64,000 nt of DNA. It comes from Streptomyces brevispora (GTDB lineage: Bacteria > Actinomycetota > Actinomycetes > Streptomycetales > Streptomycetaceae). This document shows, piece by piece, positions 37,065 through 46,191 of the stretch (positions are counted from its first letter, which is position 1; every line of letters starts with the position of its first letter). The stretch covers positions 2,790,001 to 2,854,000 of the forward strand of contig NZ_VIWW01000001.1 in assembly GCF_007829885.1 (NCBI RefSeq). Reading direction: 5' to 3'. The translations under genes were made by a program, and so were the position numbers. The notes under the pieces were generated by a model that made no database searches, was not told the origin of the DNA, and was given only the letters and a program-made list of their open reading frames with translations.

Positions 37065-37718
37065 ATGTACAGGCCCGTCCGCGAGCCCTCGTCGGCGCAG
37101 CAGCAGACCACCTCCACTCCGGCATCAGGCGGAGCAAGGTATGGCGTTGGACCGTCCACGGGCCGGTCCAACGCAGATGCCTCCGCCCCGGGGGTGGCGG
37201 AGGAGCTCGGGCGCCAGGGGGCGCCCGACCGGAACAAGCCTGTCGACACCACCACCCGCACCGTGCTGCCGCAGCGCGCCGCCCAAGCCGCCGCACTGCA
37301 CCGAGTCGCCCGCCGCCGTCAGCGCAAAGAGACCCAGCGCAAGGAACGCGTGGACGTCCGCTACAGCACCGACGAGAAAACAGCGATCCTCACCGTGGCC
37401 CGCTCGCTGAACATCGCCGCCGCCCACTACGTCGGCGCCGTCGTCATGGCCCACATCCACGGAGACCTCACGCTGCCTGGTCAGCGCACCCAGCTCGACG
37501 ACTACATCGACGAACTCACCGCCCTCCGAGGTGAGGTCTCCAAGATCGGCCACAACATCAACCAGATCGCCAAGAAGCTCAACTCCGGCGACCGTCCACA
37601 CCCTGGGGACACCGCACTCCTCGACCATGCGGAACGCGTCCTCGACACGGCCGGCACCGCCGTCCGCCACATCGCAGCAGCCACCAATCAGGCCGCCGCC
37701 ACAAAGGGGCCACGGTGA
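37065..37718 (+). CDS. mobC: MobC-like relaxosome accessory protein
   Basis: A 217-residue protein. The N-terminal 75 residues are low-complexity. The core (RKERVDVRYSTDEKTAILTVARSLN, then EVSKIGHNINQIAKKLNSG) is the MobC pattern, a ribbon-helix-helix-type oriT-binding protein that helps the relaxase. Its stop overlaps the relaxase GTG by four bases. An ATG-rich alternative start further in is not evident. Confidence 0.82.
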   Translation: MYRPVREPSSAQQQTTSTPASGGARYGVGPSTGRSNADASAPGVAEELGRQGAPDRNKPVDTTTRTVLPQRAAQAAALHRVARRRQRKETQRKERVDVRYSTDEKTAILTVARSLNIAAAHYVGAVVMAHIHGDLTLPGQRTQLDDYIDELTALRGEVSKIGHNINQIAKKLNSGDRPHPGDTALLDHAERVLDTAGTAVRHIAAATNQAAATKGPR

Positions 37719-39415
37719 TCGCGAAGATCAGCAGCGGCAAGAGCACAGCCGGCCTCATCCGCTACCTCTACGGCCCCGGTCGGGCCAACGAACACACCGA
37801 CCCGCACCTCGTCGCCTCCTGGGACGGCTTCGCACCCGACCCCGGCCGCACCGACGACACCGCCGCCACGAAGAAGCTCCTCGTGGCCGACCTCGACCTA
37901 CGCGTCCAGCAGGCCAGGCGACTCGGCCGGGCCCCGAAGCAGCACGTGTGGCACTGCTCCGTCCGCGCAGCACCCGGCGACCGCATACTCGACGACGCCG
38001 AATGGGCGGACATCGCCCGCCGTGTCGTCACAGCAACCGGCATCGCCCCGACAGACGATCCGGACGGCTGCCGTTGGGTCGCCGTCCGGCATGCCAACGA
38101 CCACATCCACATCGCCGCCACCAAGATCCGAGGCGACCTGCGCACCGCACGACACTGGAACGACTACCTCACCGCCGACCGCGAACTCGCAGCCGTCGAG
38201 AAGGAATACGGCCTCTTCCAAGTCGTACGCGGAGACCGCACCGCCGCGAAACGGCCCACCCGCGCCGAGCAGGAGAAGGCCCGCCGCACCGGCCACGACA
38301 AGCCCGCCCGCATCCGCCTGCGCACCCTCGTCCGCACAGCAGCGGCTGCCGCCACCACCACCGAGGAGTTCCTCGGCCTACTCACCCGCACCAACGGCGT
38401 CCTCGTCGAGGTCCTGCACTTTCCCTCCGGAGAACCACGCGGCTACAAAGTCGCCCTGGAAGACGACACGAACACCGAAGGAGAACCGGTGTGGTTCTCC
38501 GGCTCCGAGCTGTCACCAGACCTCTCCCTCCCCAAGGTCCAGAGCCGTCTCGCCGCAGCAGCCATCCCTGCCAGCAATCCCAACGGGCATCTACGGACGC
38601 ACCCATGGCACCAAGCCACCGCAGCCACAGAACGCATCCCCCACCACCTCGGCCAGCCCGACGCCGAAGCCGCCCAGGCCCACCTGGCCGCCCTCGGCGA
38701 AGCACTCGACGCCGTGGCCCTCGCCGCACCGCTGGACATCCGTAGCGAACTCCGAGCGGCAGCCTCTGCCTTCGAACGGGCAACCCGTTCACGTATCCAT
38801 GCCGAACACCACCACGCCCGCGCGCTGCGCGGGGCTGTGAAGGCCATGCTCCGCGAGCCATCACCCAAGGACGGAGCTCTTTTGGCGATGTTCCTCGATG
38901 CCGCGCTCCTGGCCGTCATCGCCGCCTCCCGCTGGCACGACCAGCGACAGCACAACCAGCAGACCGCAGCCGCCCACCAGACTCTGCTCCACCTCCAGGC
39001 CGCCTACGACCGAACCTCATCCGGGCACCTGCTCGCCGCCGGCCAGCGTCGACCGCCTCAGAAGGTCGCAGTCCGGTACGCCCAGCTCATCCGCCAGGCC
39101 GCCCCCGCACACGCCGACCAAGTCCTCGCCGACCCCGCCGCCGATGCGCTGACCACCGCATTGGCCGCCGCGGAGACCGCAGGCCACGATCCTGGACGCC
39201 TGTTGCAGCAGGCAGCGGACGAACGCGCCCTCGACGACGCCCGCTCCCCGGCACGCACACTGGCCTGGCGCGTACAACGGCTCTCGCAGAGGCCCGCTCC
39301 AAGCCGGCAAGCTCAGGCGGCACAGGCACGCAGCACCGTCCTACGCCCCGTAGCTCTCCCGCAGCCTGCGGCACCGGCCACACCCACCGCTACCTCTCGG
39401 CCTCGCCGGAGGTGA
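37715..39415 (+). CDS. relaxase (MobA/VirD2-like)
   Basis: A 566-residue relaxase that should nick oriT and lead the strand into the recipient. The N-terminal domain begins MIAKISSGKSTAGLIRYLYG. The metal-binding histidine motif HANDHIHIAAT lies at residues 126-136, with a preceding HVWHCSVRA strand, as in the MOB(P)-type family. Residues 300-566 are helical and Ala-rich. The GTG start overlaps mobC. Parts of this gene recur, decayed, at the right end of the window. Confidence 0.88.
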   Translation: MIAKISSGKSTAGLIRYLYGPGRANEHTDPHLVASWDGFAPDPGRTDDTAATKKLLVADLDLRVQQARRLGRAPKQHVWHCSVRAAPGDRILDDAEWADIARRVVTATGIAPTDDPDGCRWVAVRHANDHIHIAATKIRGDLRTARHWNDYLTADRELAAVEKEYGLFQVVRGDRTAAKRPTRAEQEKARRTGHDKPARIRLRTLVRTAAAAATTTEEFLGLLTRTNGVLVEVLHFPSGEPRGYKVALEDDTNTEGEPVWFSGSELSPDLSLPKVQSRLAAAAIPASNPNGHLRTHPWHQATAATERIPHHLGQPDAEAAQAHLAALGEALDAVALAAPLDIRSELRAAASAFERATRSRIHAEHHHARALRGAVKAMLREPSPKDGALLAMFLDAALLAVIAASRWHDQRQHNQQTAAAHQTLLHLQAAYDRTSSGHLLAAGQRRPPQKVAVRYAQLIRQAAPAHADQVLADPAADALTTALAAAETAGHDPGRLLQQAADERALDDARSPARTLAWRVQRLSQRPAPSRQAQAAQARSTVLRPVALPQPAAPATPTATSRPRRR

Positions 39416-39450
39416 TCAGCCCTGGGCAGGCACTCTCAGCGGGAGCAGGG

Positions 39451-40293
39451 TCAAGCGGTTCTTCCCGAGCGGAGTTGAGAGAGGACCTGCGCGACCGGCA
39501 AGTCGTACTGGTCCTTGTCCTGCTCCCAGAACGAAAGGGCCCGAGCCGTAGCCTCAGCCATGTCCGCGGGCAGGTCGGCCGCCCGGAGAGTATCGGCGAC
39601 CTCTTCCATCTCGGGAGCCCAGCGCCAGGCCCTGGCAGCCACGCTCGGCAGGTACCCCGGATCGGAGAGGATCGCCGAGACCATGATCTCGGCTTCAGCG
39701 GTGAGCTGGTCGCCGACTCCATGGGCGTGTGCGAGCGCGTGGGAGACCCCTGCGAGAGTACGAGCGGCCTTCTGGTAACTGGCGAAGGCCATCTTCAGGG
39801 CGGAAGCGGAACCGATGGCCTCGCCTGCCCGGCGCACATCCAGTGAGGAGTTCGCGAACAGCGGCTCCACCAGGTCGACGACGGGGCCGGCCCCTGCGAG
39901 ATAGAGCCGTGCCCTACGCCCTTCACCTGGCGGCGGACCGAAGACGGCGCCGTCGACGACCTCGGAGCCGGGACGGATCTCCTCGGCGATGCGCTGCACG
40001 CGTTGCGGGCTGATGGCATTGACATCGACGTACGCCCCAGCGAAGGCGTGCGCAGCCACTGCCGCTGCCACGTCCTCCGCCGCCTGCGGAGGGCAGACCG
40101 AGAGAACGACGGTGCTACGGGACAGCGCTTCCGCAAGGGAGTCGCAGGCCATGGCTCCGGCCTCCCTCGCGCGTCGCCACGTGTTCTCGCTGCGGCCCTT
40201 GGAAACCCACACCACGTCGTGGCCGCCGGTGACAAGCTCGGCGGTGACCGCCGCGCCCATGGATCCCGGGTGCAAGACGGTCACGACGGTCAC
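39451..40293 (-). CDS. 6-phosphogluconate-dehydrogenase-like NAD(P)-dependent oxidoreductase
   Basis: A 280-residue protein with an N-terminal Rossmann fold (VVTVLHPGSMGAAVTAELV, where the second glycine of the usual GxGxxG is partly replaced by HPGSMG) and a helical C-terminal DUF1932-like domain (SASALKMAFASYQKAARTL, with a lysine-centred catalytic-type helix). The family reduces beta-hydroxyacids or related substrates; the substrate here is unknown. It is leftward, opposite to mobC/relaxase and the cassette, and looks like cargo. Confidence 0.82.
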   Translation of the reverse strand: MTVVTVLHPGSMGAAVTAELVTGGHDVVWVSKGRSENTWRRAREAGAMACDSLAEALSRSTVVLSVCPPQAAEDVAAAVAAHAFAGAYVDVNAISPQRVQRIAEEIRPGSEVVDGAVFGPPPGEGRRARLYLAGAGPVVDLVEPLFANSSLDVRRAGEAIGSASALKMAFASYQKAARTLAGVSHALAHAHGVGDQLTAEAEIMVSAILSDPGYLPSVAARAWRWAPEMEEVADTLRAADLPADMAEATARALSFWEQDKDQYDLPVAQVLSQLRSGRTA

Positions 40294-40573
40294 TGGCTGC
40301 CTCCGGCGAAATGCGACGTGGTGTGTTCCTCATCAACATGATCCACTGCCGTAGAGCAGCGCACCTGGCTCGGACAGGCCGGTCGCCGGTAATGCAAAAG
40401 TTCGCCTGCCTCGTGTTGGCCCCTAACGGCAAACCAAGGGACACGGCGTGGCAGCCCTGTCCCGGCAGCTCGTCTCACGCGCAAGCCGCGTCATGGGTAC
40501 CGTGCTGAAGACGAACTCTGTACGGACAGACCGGCGGTCGCGCCGGATCGTCCGGCGGCCGGGAGGTGTCCTG

Positions 40574-41803
40574 ATGCTGGAGGAAGCCGAGGAGATCGGC
40601 AAGCGCGTCCGCAGGGCGAGGCTGCGGTTGGGTATGCCGCAGGCCGACCTGGCGACGGCCCTGGGGAAGTCGCAGGGCTGGGTGTCGAAGATGGAACGTG
40701 GCCTGATCGAGCTGGACCGGGTCGGGCTGCTCAACCAGGTGGCCGCGGAGCTGCACGTCCATCCGAACGACCTGATCGGGCGGCCGTACAGCAGCTCCCC
40801 AGACGACAACCAGTGGCAGGTTGCCGCCTCGTCGATCCTGCGCGAGCTGCGCCGCTACGACCTCGTCCCCGTCTTCGACGGGGCTCCGCGGCCCGCATCA
40901 CAGCTGTGGCGTGAGGTAACCCGGCTGCACCGCCTGCGGGACACCGCCTCCAACGTGGCGATTCTCCGGGTTCTCCCGGACCTGTTCCGTGAGGCGCGTG
41001 CCCTGGCGGAGGAGTCGGAGGGGCACGAGCGGGAGGAGGCGTATGCCATCTACGCCGTGTGCTGCAAGTTCGCACACACCGCCGCCCACTCCCTCGGGCA
41101 CCCCGAACTGGTCGCCATGGCGTGCGAGCGGGCCGCATGGTCAGCCAGGTTGTCGGGAGATCCGGTGCTGCCCGCCGTCGCCGACTGGATGAGGGTCTGG
41201 GACATGTGGGCGACGGCTGACTGGGCCGACGCTCTGACGCTCTCGGACAAGGCGATTACCTCGGTGGAGCAGGAGTACGACCGTGGCGAGCCGCTGGCCG
41301 TGCGGGCCTGGGGCACGCTGCAACTGCGGGCTGCGGTCTCTGCCGCCCGGGCCGGCCGCGCCTCGGAGGCCGAGGACCGGATCGGACACGCGAAGGCTGC
41401 TGCCGAGCGCATGGACGCGTATGTCGGGGCACCGGTGTACGACCGGCATTCGCTGACGTTCTCCGCCGGGAACGTGCAGATCCACGCGATCAGCGTGGCC
41501 CTGGAAATGGGCAAGCAGGGGAAGGCACTGGAGATAAACCGCCGTACCAGCCCGGGACTGGTGGGTTCGCTGCCCAACTCCCGTCAGGGACACCACCACA
41601 TGGATGTCGCGCGCGCCTGGCTGTGGGACGGGAACCGGGGAAAGGCCCTGGCCGAGTTGGAGACGGCTGAGCGGATCGCGCCCCAACTCGTACGGAACCA
41701 CCCCATCGCCCGTTCGACGCTTCGCAGCATCGTCTACGCGGAACGAGCAGCCACGCGGGAGAAGCTGCGGCGCATGTCCGACCGCTTCCACCTGGACGGA
41801 TAG
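40574..41803 (+). CDS. XRE helix-turn-helix regulator with TPR-like repeats (cassette A, gene 1)
   Basis: A 409-residue regulator. Residues 5-60 form a Cro/CI-type helix-turn-helix (GKRVRRARLRLGMPQADLATALGKSQGWVSKMERG). Residues about 120-400 are helical with TPR-like repeats, as in Streptomyces regulators that bind peptides or partner proteins. The ATG at 40574 follows GGGAGGTGTCCTG. It differs from copy B at about four residues. As the first gene, it probably controls the cassette. A conserved GTACGGACAGA region lies about 40 bp upstream. Confidence 0.88.
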   Translation: MLEEAEEIGKRVRRARLRLGMPQADLATALGKSQGWVSKMERGLIELDRVGLLNQVAAELHVHPNDLIGRPYSSSPDDNQWQVAASSILRELRRYDLVPVFDGAPRPASQLWREVTRLHRLRDTASNVAILRVLPDLFREARALAEESEGHEREEAYAIYAVCCKFAHTAAHSLGHPELVAMACERAAWSARLSGDPVLPAVADWMRVWDMWATADWADALTLSDKAITSVEQEYDRGEPLAVRAWGTLQLRAAVSAARAGRASEAEDRIGHAKAAAERMDAYVGAPVYDRHSLTFSAGNVQIHAISVALEMGKQGKALEINRRTSPGLVGSLPNSRQGHHHMDVARAWLWDGNRGKALAELETAERIAPQLVRNHPIARSTLRSIVYAERAATREKLRRMSDRFHLDG

Positions 41804-41858
41804 AGGTCGTATTCCTCCGGCTCATATTCGAGGGTTGTCCTGTCCCTAACTTCAGGGC

Positions 41859-42305
41859 ATGACGCCACGACGTTCTCCCCACCTTCCCTCCCAGGGAGCC
41901 GGGTTAGGTACGGCAGCTCCCTTCGTTCCCCGGCTCGGCGACCTCGCCACCGACAGCGCCCGCGAGGACCGCGTCGGGGTCGTGGTCGCCATCCCTGGTG
42001 AGGGCTCCGCCACGACCTACCACCTGCGCCCGCCCGGGGGCGGGACCCAGTGGACCGCGCTCGCCGACGGGACGACGCTCAGACGCGTGCCGGTGCAGGC
42101 CACCCACGCCACGCTGCTGGCCGGCCGGGACGCGGTCTACGACCCGAGGGCTCTGCAAGGGTCGGTTCCCGTCAAGTTCCACTTCGATGACGGCTCGACC
42201 CTCGACGGCGCGCTCATCCTCACCGCTGCCGAGCTGGAGCGGTTGTACGCGCAGACCAGCCGCCTCCTCGACGCCCACGAACGCACCCTCGGCGGCACCT
42301 CGTGA
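41859..42305 (+). CDS. unknown protein (cassette A, gene 2)
   Basis: A 148-residue protein I do not recognise. It appears mostly beta-strand (REDRVGVVVAIPGEGSATTYHLRPPGGG, then VPVKFHFDDGSTLDGALILTAAELERLY) with a C-terminal helix. It has no signal peptide or membrane helix. It is conserved in copy B with few changes, so it is real. The next small gene starts inside its stop (GTGA), so the two are coupled. Confidence 0.75.
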   Translation: MTPRRSPHLPSQGAGLGTAAPFVPRLGDLATDSAREDRVGVVVAIPGEGSATTYHLRPPGGGTQWTALADGTTLRRVPVQATHATLLAGRDAVYDPRALQGSVPVKFHFDDGSTLDGALILTAAELERLYAQTSRLLDAHERTLGGTS

Positions 42306-42514
42306 CCGTGGCTCGGCGCCGCCATGCTCGAAACGCCGCGTCCAGAACCGCACGGTCCGGCCAAGGAGGCCAAATCGCGCTCACGTTCCTGGCCGTAGCC
42401 GGCCTGGTCGGCCCGGCCTGGGCACTGCGTGAGCACGCCGGCCCGCTCCTCGGAAGCGGTGGCCACTGGCCCTCCGCCGCCGCACCGGACGCGAGCCTGC
42501 TCTCCGACCGCTGA
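42302..42514 (+). CDS. small single-helix membrane protein (cassette A, gene 3)
   Basis: A 70-residue protein with an Arg-rich N-terminus and one hydrophobic helix (IALTFLAVAGLVGPAWALREH). The C-terminal 35 residues are Pro/Ser/Ala-rich. The GTG overlaps the previous stop by four bases. Copy B keeps length, frame and helix, which supports it as a gene. Orientation is probably N-in. Confidence 0.68.
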   Translation: MTVARRRHARNAASRTARSGQGGQIALTFLAVAGLVGPAWALREHAGPLLGSGGHWPSAAAPDASLLSDR

Positions 42515-42696
42515 AGCCGTTCCCGGCGTCTGGACCGCCTGCCCGTGCTCGGCCGCCGGAGCCTCCCACGCTGCTCTCTCGTCGAGCGGCGCTGAAGAAC
42601 CGTCGCTCTCAGCGCGGCTTCGGCCGCCCGGAGCGGGACTGCCTGCACCCCGTCAGCCATCTGGAACATCCACGCGTGATTCTCCAGGGAGGGATC

Positions 42697-43929
42697 ATGG
42701 ACATCCCGTACGTCGTCATCGACCAGCTCGTCCCCGACCAACAGCAGGTCTGGAACACGTACTTCGGCAACGCCGATCGCCCCCGGTACATCGAGGAAGG
42801 TATCTGGCGCCGCACCCAGGAGAAGGCCACCGCCGGCCAGTCCGGCTGGGCGGCCTCCGACGATGCCCGGCGACGGATCATCCACTACCGCTACCGGTAC
42901 GGCTTGGTGCCCACGACGGCTGCGCCGGCCATCGGCTTGACCGACCTGTACCTCTATCACTCCGCATCCGCCCCGGCCGACGAGATCGACGCACACCACG
43001 ATGCCCTGTGGGATTCGCTCGCCACCGGTGGCTGGAAGGAGGCTCCCGGTGGATTCCTATGGACACGGCGGGATCTGAAGTGCCGGATCACCGAGCACGA
43101 CGTCCACCCCCAGGACGCCGCTGCGGGCCGCGCCCTCCCAGCCGGCTACCGGAGCCTGGACGTGCAGATCGCCTCTGTGTCCTACGCGCCGCCGCCCGCT
43201 GTCCGGCAACTGCCGTGGAACGTGCTCTCCACCGGAATCCGGTTCAAAGACCGCCCCGGCACGCCGACCCGCGTGCCGGACCTGTCCGTCCTCGCGAACC
43301 TGCGACCGTTCCAGGTGGAGATCGGATGCGGTACGTCGGTCGAAGCGGGAATCCCGCCCCTGCACCGGCTCCACGAGATCTACCGGGTCACCGACCGCCA
43401 GGGCCACGAGCCGCGGGAGCACCGCTTCACCCTCTCCCCGACAGCGGACCCGCTCCTCCATGAGGTGCTGACGGAGCCGGAGGAGAAGACGGCGGAATTC
43501 GTGGAGATGTTTCGTGCCTGCTTCCTGGCCGAGCCGACCCCAGCCATGTGGGCACTGAAGGAACTGAAGGACGCCGGGCACCTCGTCGGTCCGGTCATCA
43601 CCAACAACTTCGATGTACTCGCCGCGCGCGCCGGGCTCGACGAGTGCTTCATGCGCCGCTACGACCAGGCCGTACCCGATGTCGAATGGCTCGACGGCGC
43701 CAAGGCCCTCCTCGTCGTCGGCCTGCACGCCGACCGCCGCAAGGTCCAGGCTCGCGCCCGTGCTCGCGGCATGCAGATCGTCTACCTGGATCCAGAGGGC
43801 TTCTGGCACGACGGCCAGTTCATGCCATACCCGCTGGAAGGGCCCCAGGACGGCGATCTGGTGTGCCGGGCGACCGCCGCTGAGGCTCTGCCTGCACTCG
43901 TCAATCTCCTGAAACAGCACGCTGGTTGA
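42697..43929 (+). CDS. SIR2-like protein with an unknown N-terminal half (cassette A, gene 4)
   Basis: A 410-residue protein. Residues 1-200 match nothing I know (begins MDIPYVVIDQLVPDQQQVWN). Residues 205-405 follow the SIR2 NAD-binding fold: EIGCGTSVEAGIPPLHRL at 208-225 (SIR2: GAGxS..GIP), TNNFD at 302-306 (SIR2: TQNxD), and a late VVGLHADRRKVQARARARGMQIVYLDPE strand-helix-strand (SIR2: GTSL..P). The catalytic histidine of the ELHG motif is not evident, so it may bind rather than consume NAD. The ATG has AGGGAGGGATC before it. Confidence 0.72.
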   Translation: MDIPYVVIDQLVPDQQQVWNTYFGNADRPRYIEEGIWRRTQEKATAGQSGWAASDDARRRIIHYRYRYGLVPTTAAPAIGLTDLYLYHSASAPADEIDAHHDALWDSLATGGWKEAPGGFLWTRRDLKCRITEHDVHPQDAAAGRALPAGYRSLDVQIASVSYAPPPAVRQLPWNVLSTGIRFKDRPGTPTRVPDLSVLANLRPFQVEIGCGTSVEAGIPPLHRLHEIYRVTDRQGHEPREHRFTLSPTADPLLHEVLTEPEEKTAEFVEMFRACFLAEPTPAMWALKELKDAGHLVGPVITNNFDVLAARAGLDECFMRRYDQAVPDVEWLDGAKALLVVGLHADRRKVQARARARGMQIVYLDPEGFWHDGQFMPYPLEGPQDGDLVCRATAAEALPALVNLLKQHAG

Positions 43930-44036
43930 TTGACCTGCGCGAAGAGGGCCGCGCCGGGTGGTGACGCTAGCGTGACGCACCCGGCCGGCCCGGACTCCCC
44001 GGGCGGGCGAGAGGCAAGGAAAGGAGCGTCGACCCC

Positions 44037-45359
44037 ATGCGCGTATCCGTCATCGGCTGCGGTCACCTGGGCATCCCCCACGCCGCTGCCATGGCCGAGA
44101 TCGGCCACGAGGTCATCGGCGTGGACCTGGACCAGGCGAAGATCGACTGCCTCAACGCCGGCGAGTGCCCCATCTACGAGGAGGGCCTCCCGGAACTCCT
44201 AGCCACCCACACCGCATCCGGGCGACTGCGGTTCACCACCAGCCTGGTCGAAGCCGCCGAGTTCGCCGACATCCACTTCCTCGCCGTGGGCACGCCGATC
44301 GACGCGGACGGACGGAGTTACGACACCGGCCAAGTCTTCGGCGCCGCCCGCGCCCTCGCCCCGCACCTGTCCCGCCCGACCGTGATCGTCGGGAAGTCCA
44401 CGGTCACCGTCGGCACCTCCCGCGACCTCGGCGCACTCCTCGCGCGTCTCTCCCCGGCCGGTGAGGACGTGGAGGTCGTCTGGAACCCGGAGTTCCTCCG
44501 CGAGGGCCACGCCATCGACGACACCCTGCGACCGGACCGGATCGTCGTCGGCGTCCCCTCGGTCCGCGCGGAGGACGCTGTGCGCCAGGTCTACGCGCCT
44601 CTCCTGGCGAACGGGATCCCGCTGTTCGTCACCGACCCCGCCACCGCCGAACTCATCAAGGGCGCCGCCAACGCCTACCTCGGCATGAAGATCTCCTTCA
44701 TCAACGGCGTCGCCGACATGTGTACCGCCGCCGGAGCCGACGTCCAGCAGCTCACCGAGGCCATCGGCCTGGACCCGCGTATCGGCCGCGGCGGCCTGAA
44801 CGCCGACCCCGGCTACGGCGGCGGCTGCCTCCCGAAGGACGTCCGCGCATTCACCGCCTCCGCCCGCACCCTCGGCGCTACCGAAGCAGCAACCCTTCTA
44901 CGAGCCGCCGAGGAGGTCAACGAATCGCGCCCCACCGCCGCGCTGAAGCTCATCGAGCAGACTCTCGGCCGATCCGTCGACGGCGTACACATCACCGTCT
45001 GGGGCGCCTCCTTCAAGGCCGGAACCGACGACGTCCGAGAATCCCCCGCCCTGGCGATCGCCGCCCTCATGCACCAGCGCGGCGCGACCGTCACCGTCCA
45101 CGACCCGCACGCCGTGCCCACGGCACTGCGCCGCCACCCCGAACTCGACTACGCCGAAGCCCTCGACGACTCCGTCCAGGGCGCCCAACTGATCGTCCTG
45201 GCCACCGAGTGGCCCCACTTCCGCGAGGCCGACCCCAAGGCCCTCGCCCCACTGGTCGCGGACCAGGTCCTCGTCGACCTCCGCAACCTCATCGACGCCG
45301 ACGCCTGGCGCATGGCCGGATGGACCGTACGCCAGCTCGGACGCCCCGCACAGGAATAG
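44037..45359 (+). CDS. UDP-glucose/nucleotide-sugar dehydrogenase-like protein (cassette A, gene 5)
   Basis: A 440-residue member of the UDP-glucose/GDP-mannose dehydrogenase family, which oxidises a nucleotide sugar twice to its uronate using NAD. Present are the N-terminal VIGCGHLGIPHAAAMAEIGHEV Rossmann motif, the IKGAANAYLGMKISFINGVAD central helix and the catalytic cysteine Cys264 in GYGGGCLPKDVRAF (usual: GFGGSCLPKD). The C-terminal domain has WGASFKAGTDDVRESPAL. All expected catalytic residues seem present, so it should be an active enzyme. Lone occurrence without glycosyltransferases is unusual. Confidence 0.88.
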   Translation: MRVSVIGCGHLGIPHAAAMAEIGHEVIGVDLDQAKIDCLNAGECPIYEEGLPELLATHTASGRLRFTTSLVEAAEFADIHFLAVGTPIDADGRSYDTGQVFGAARALAPHLSRPTVIVGKSTVTVGTSRDLGALLARLSPAGEDVEVVWNPEFLREGHAIDDTLRPDRIVVGVPSVRAEDAVRQVYAPLLANGIPLFVTDPATAELIKGAANAYLGMKISFINGVADMCTAAGADVQQLTEAIGLDPRIGRGGLNADPGYGGGCLPKDVRAFTASARTLGATEAATLLRAAEEVNESRPTAALKLIEQTLGRSVDGVHITVWGASFKAGTDDVRESPALAIAALMHQRGATVTVHDPHAVPTALRRHPELDYAEALDDSVQGAQLIVLATEWPHFREADPKALAPLVADQVLVDLRNLIDADAWRMAGWTVRQLGRPAQE

Positions 45360-45386
45360 CCGAAGCCATCGAACCGGAGGTCCGCC

Positions 45387-45716
45387 ATGGACACCCTGTG
45401 GGACAACATCGAGAAGCTCTCCGCCGTCTGCCGAGCGGCTGGCGCCCATCTGCCCGACGAGGAGCTCAAGGCTCTCCAGGTCGGCAAGGTCGCCGAAGAG
45501 GCCGGCGAGGCCATGCACGCCCTCCACGGGCTGAAGGGCCTCACCACCTGCGGCGACGACCACTCCTGGTCCGAGGTCCAGAACGACCTGGTCGGCGCCG
45601 TCATCGCGGCCCTCCTGGCAATGCACTACATCGACCCCACAGGCGCCCGCGCCACCTTCGACGAGATCCTCCACCGCCGCACTCGCAGAGGCCGGGAGGC
45701 CGCTGCTGCGGCCTGA
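45387..45716 (+). CDS. MazG-like nucleotide pyrophosphohydrolase (cassette A, gene 6)
   Basis: A 109-residue all-helical protein of the MazG-like group. The metal-binding helix pair is visible as KVAEEAGEAMHALHGLKG and a later QNDLVGAVIAALLAMHYI (EExxE-type and ExxD-like positions are partly kept). Relatives cut (d)NTPs to monophosphates and pyrophosphate. The ATG follows CGGAGGTCCGCC, 27 bp after the dehydrogenase stop. It is the last cassette gene. Confidence 0.82.
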   Translation: MDTLWDNIEKLSAVCRAAGAHLPDEELKALQVGKVAEEAGEAMHALHGLKGLTTCGDDHSWSEVQNDLVGAVIAALLAMHYIDPTGARATFDEILHRRTRRGREAAAAA

Positions 45717-45720
45717 CGCC

Positions 45721-46191
45721 GCGCCAACACGCCGTCGTCCGCGCCCACCAGGCGGGGGCGACGGCCATGCTCAAGCACGAGCCATGGCAGGCACTTGGCC
45801 CCGGCACGGTAGGACCCTCCCATACTGAATCAAGACCCGCGCACGACGCGGGCGCGCGCCGCCTCAGCGACGCGGCCTGCCTCTGCCTCCGCCCTGGCTG
45901 GCCCCGCACAGCGGCGCGCTCATCCTGCGGGTGGAAGCGAGGAAGTCATCCGTGGCTTCGAGGACATGCCTCCGGCGGGTGCGCTCAGACCCCGTGATGG
46001 ATAGGGCGCCGTTCGCGGGGGCCGACTGGAGCGTGGTGGGCTCCCATCCTGGCCAAGGCTTGACCAAACACAGATCCATTTCGCTGTGCTGCCCGTCTTG
46101 CCGGAAGAGGCGTGCCGGGTAGAGAGTACCGATAGGGGGATGTTGTCAGGGGTGCCTGGTAGCTTAAGACGTCTCCCCCTAGGAGGGGCGA
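45721..46191. other. intergenic, no supported gene
   Basis: About 470 bp between the cassette and the A/T-richer module. Base composition falls from G/C-rich to mixed near 46050, which marks the join of two pieces of different origin. A CCCCTAGGAGGGG palindrome overlaps the ribosome site of the next gene. Confidence 0.5.

Larger units (their letters stand above)
40461..45720. repeat. six-gene cassette, copy A
   Basis: A 5.3-kb block that recurs at 51281-56540 with the same six genes, order, spacing and intergenic sequences. The offset between copies stays at 10819-10820 bp, so there are almost no insertions or deletions. Differences are scattered single bases, mostly at third codon positions. 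Confidence 0.93.

Noticed and set aside
45931..46122. Short rightward frame between cassette A and the A/T-richer module
   Set aside because: No ribosome site, no conservation in the matching region after cassette B, and basic low-complexity composition.
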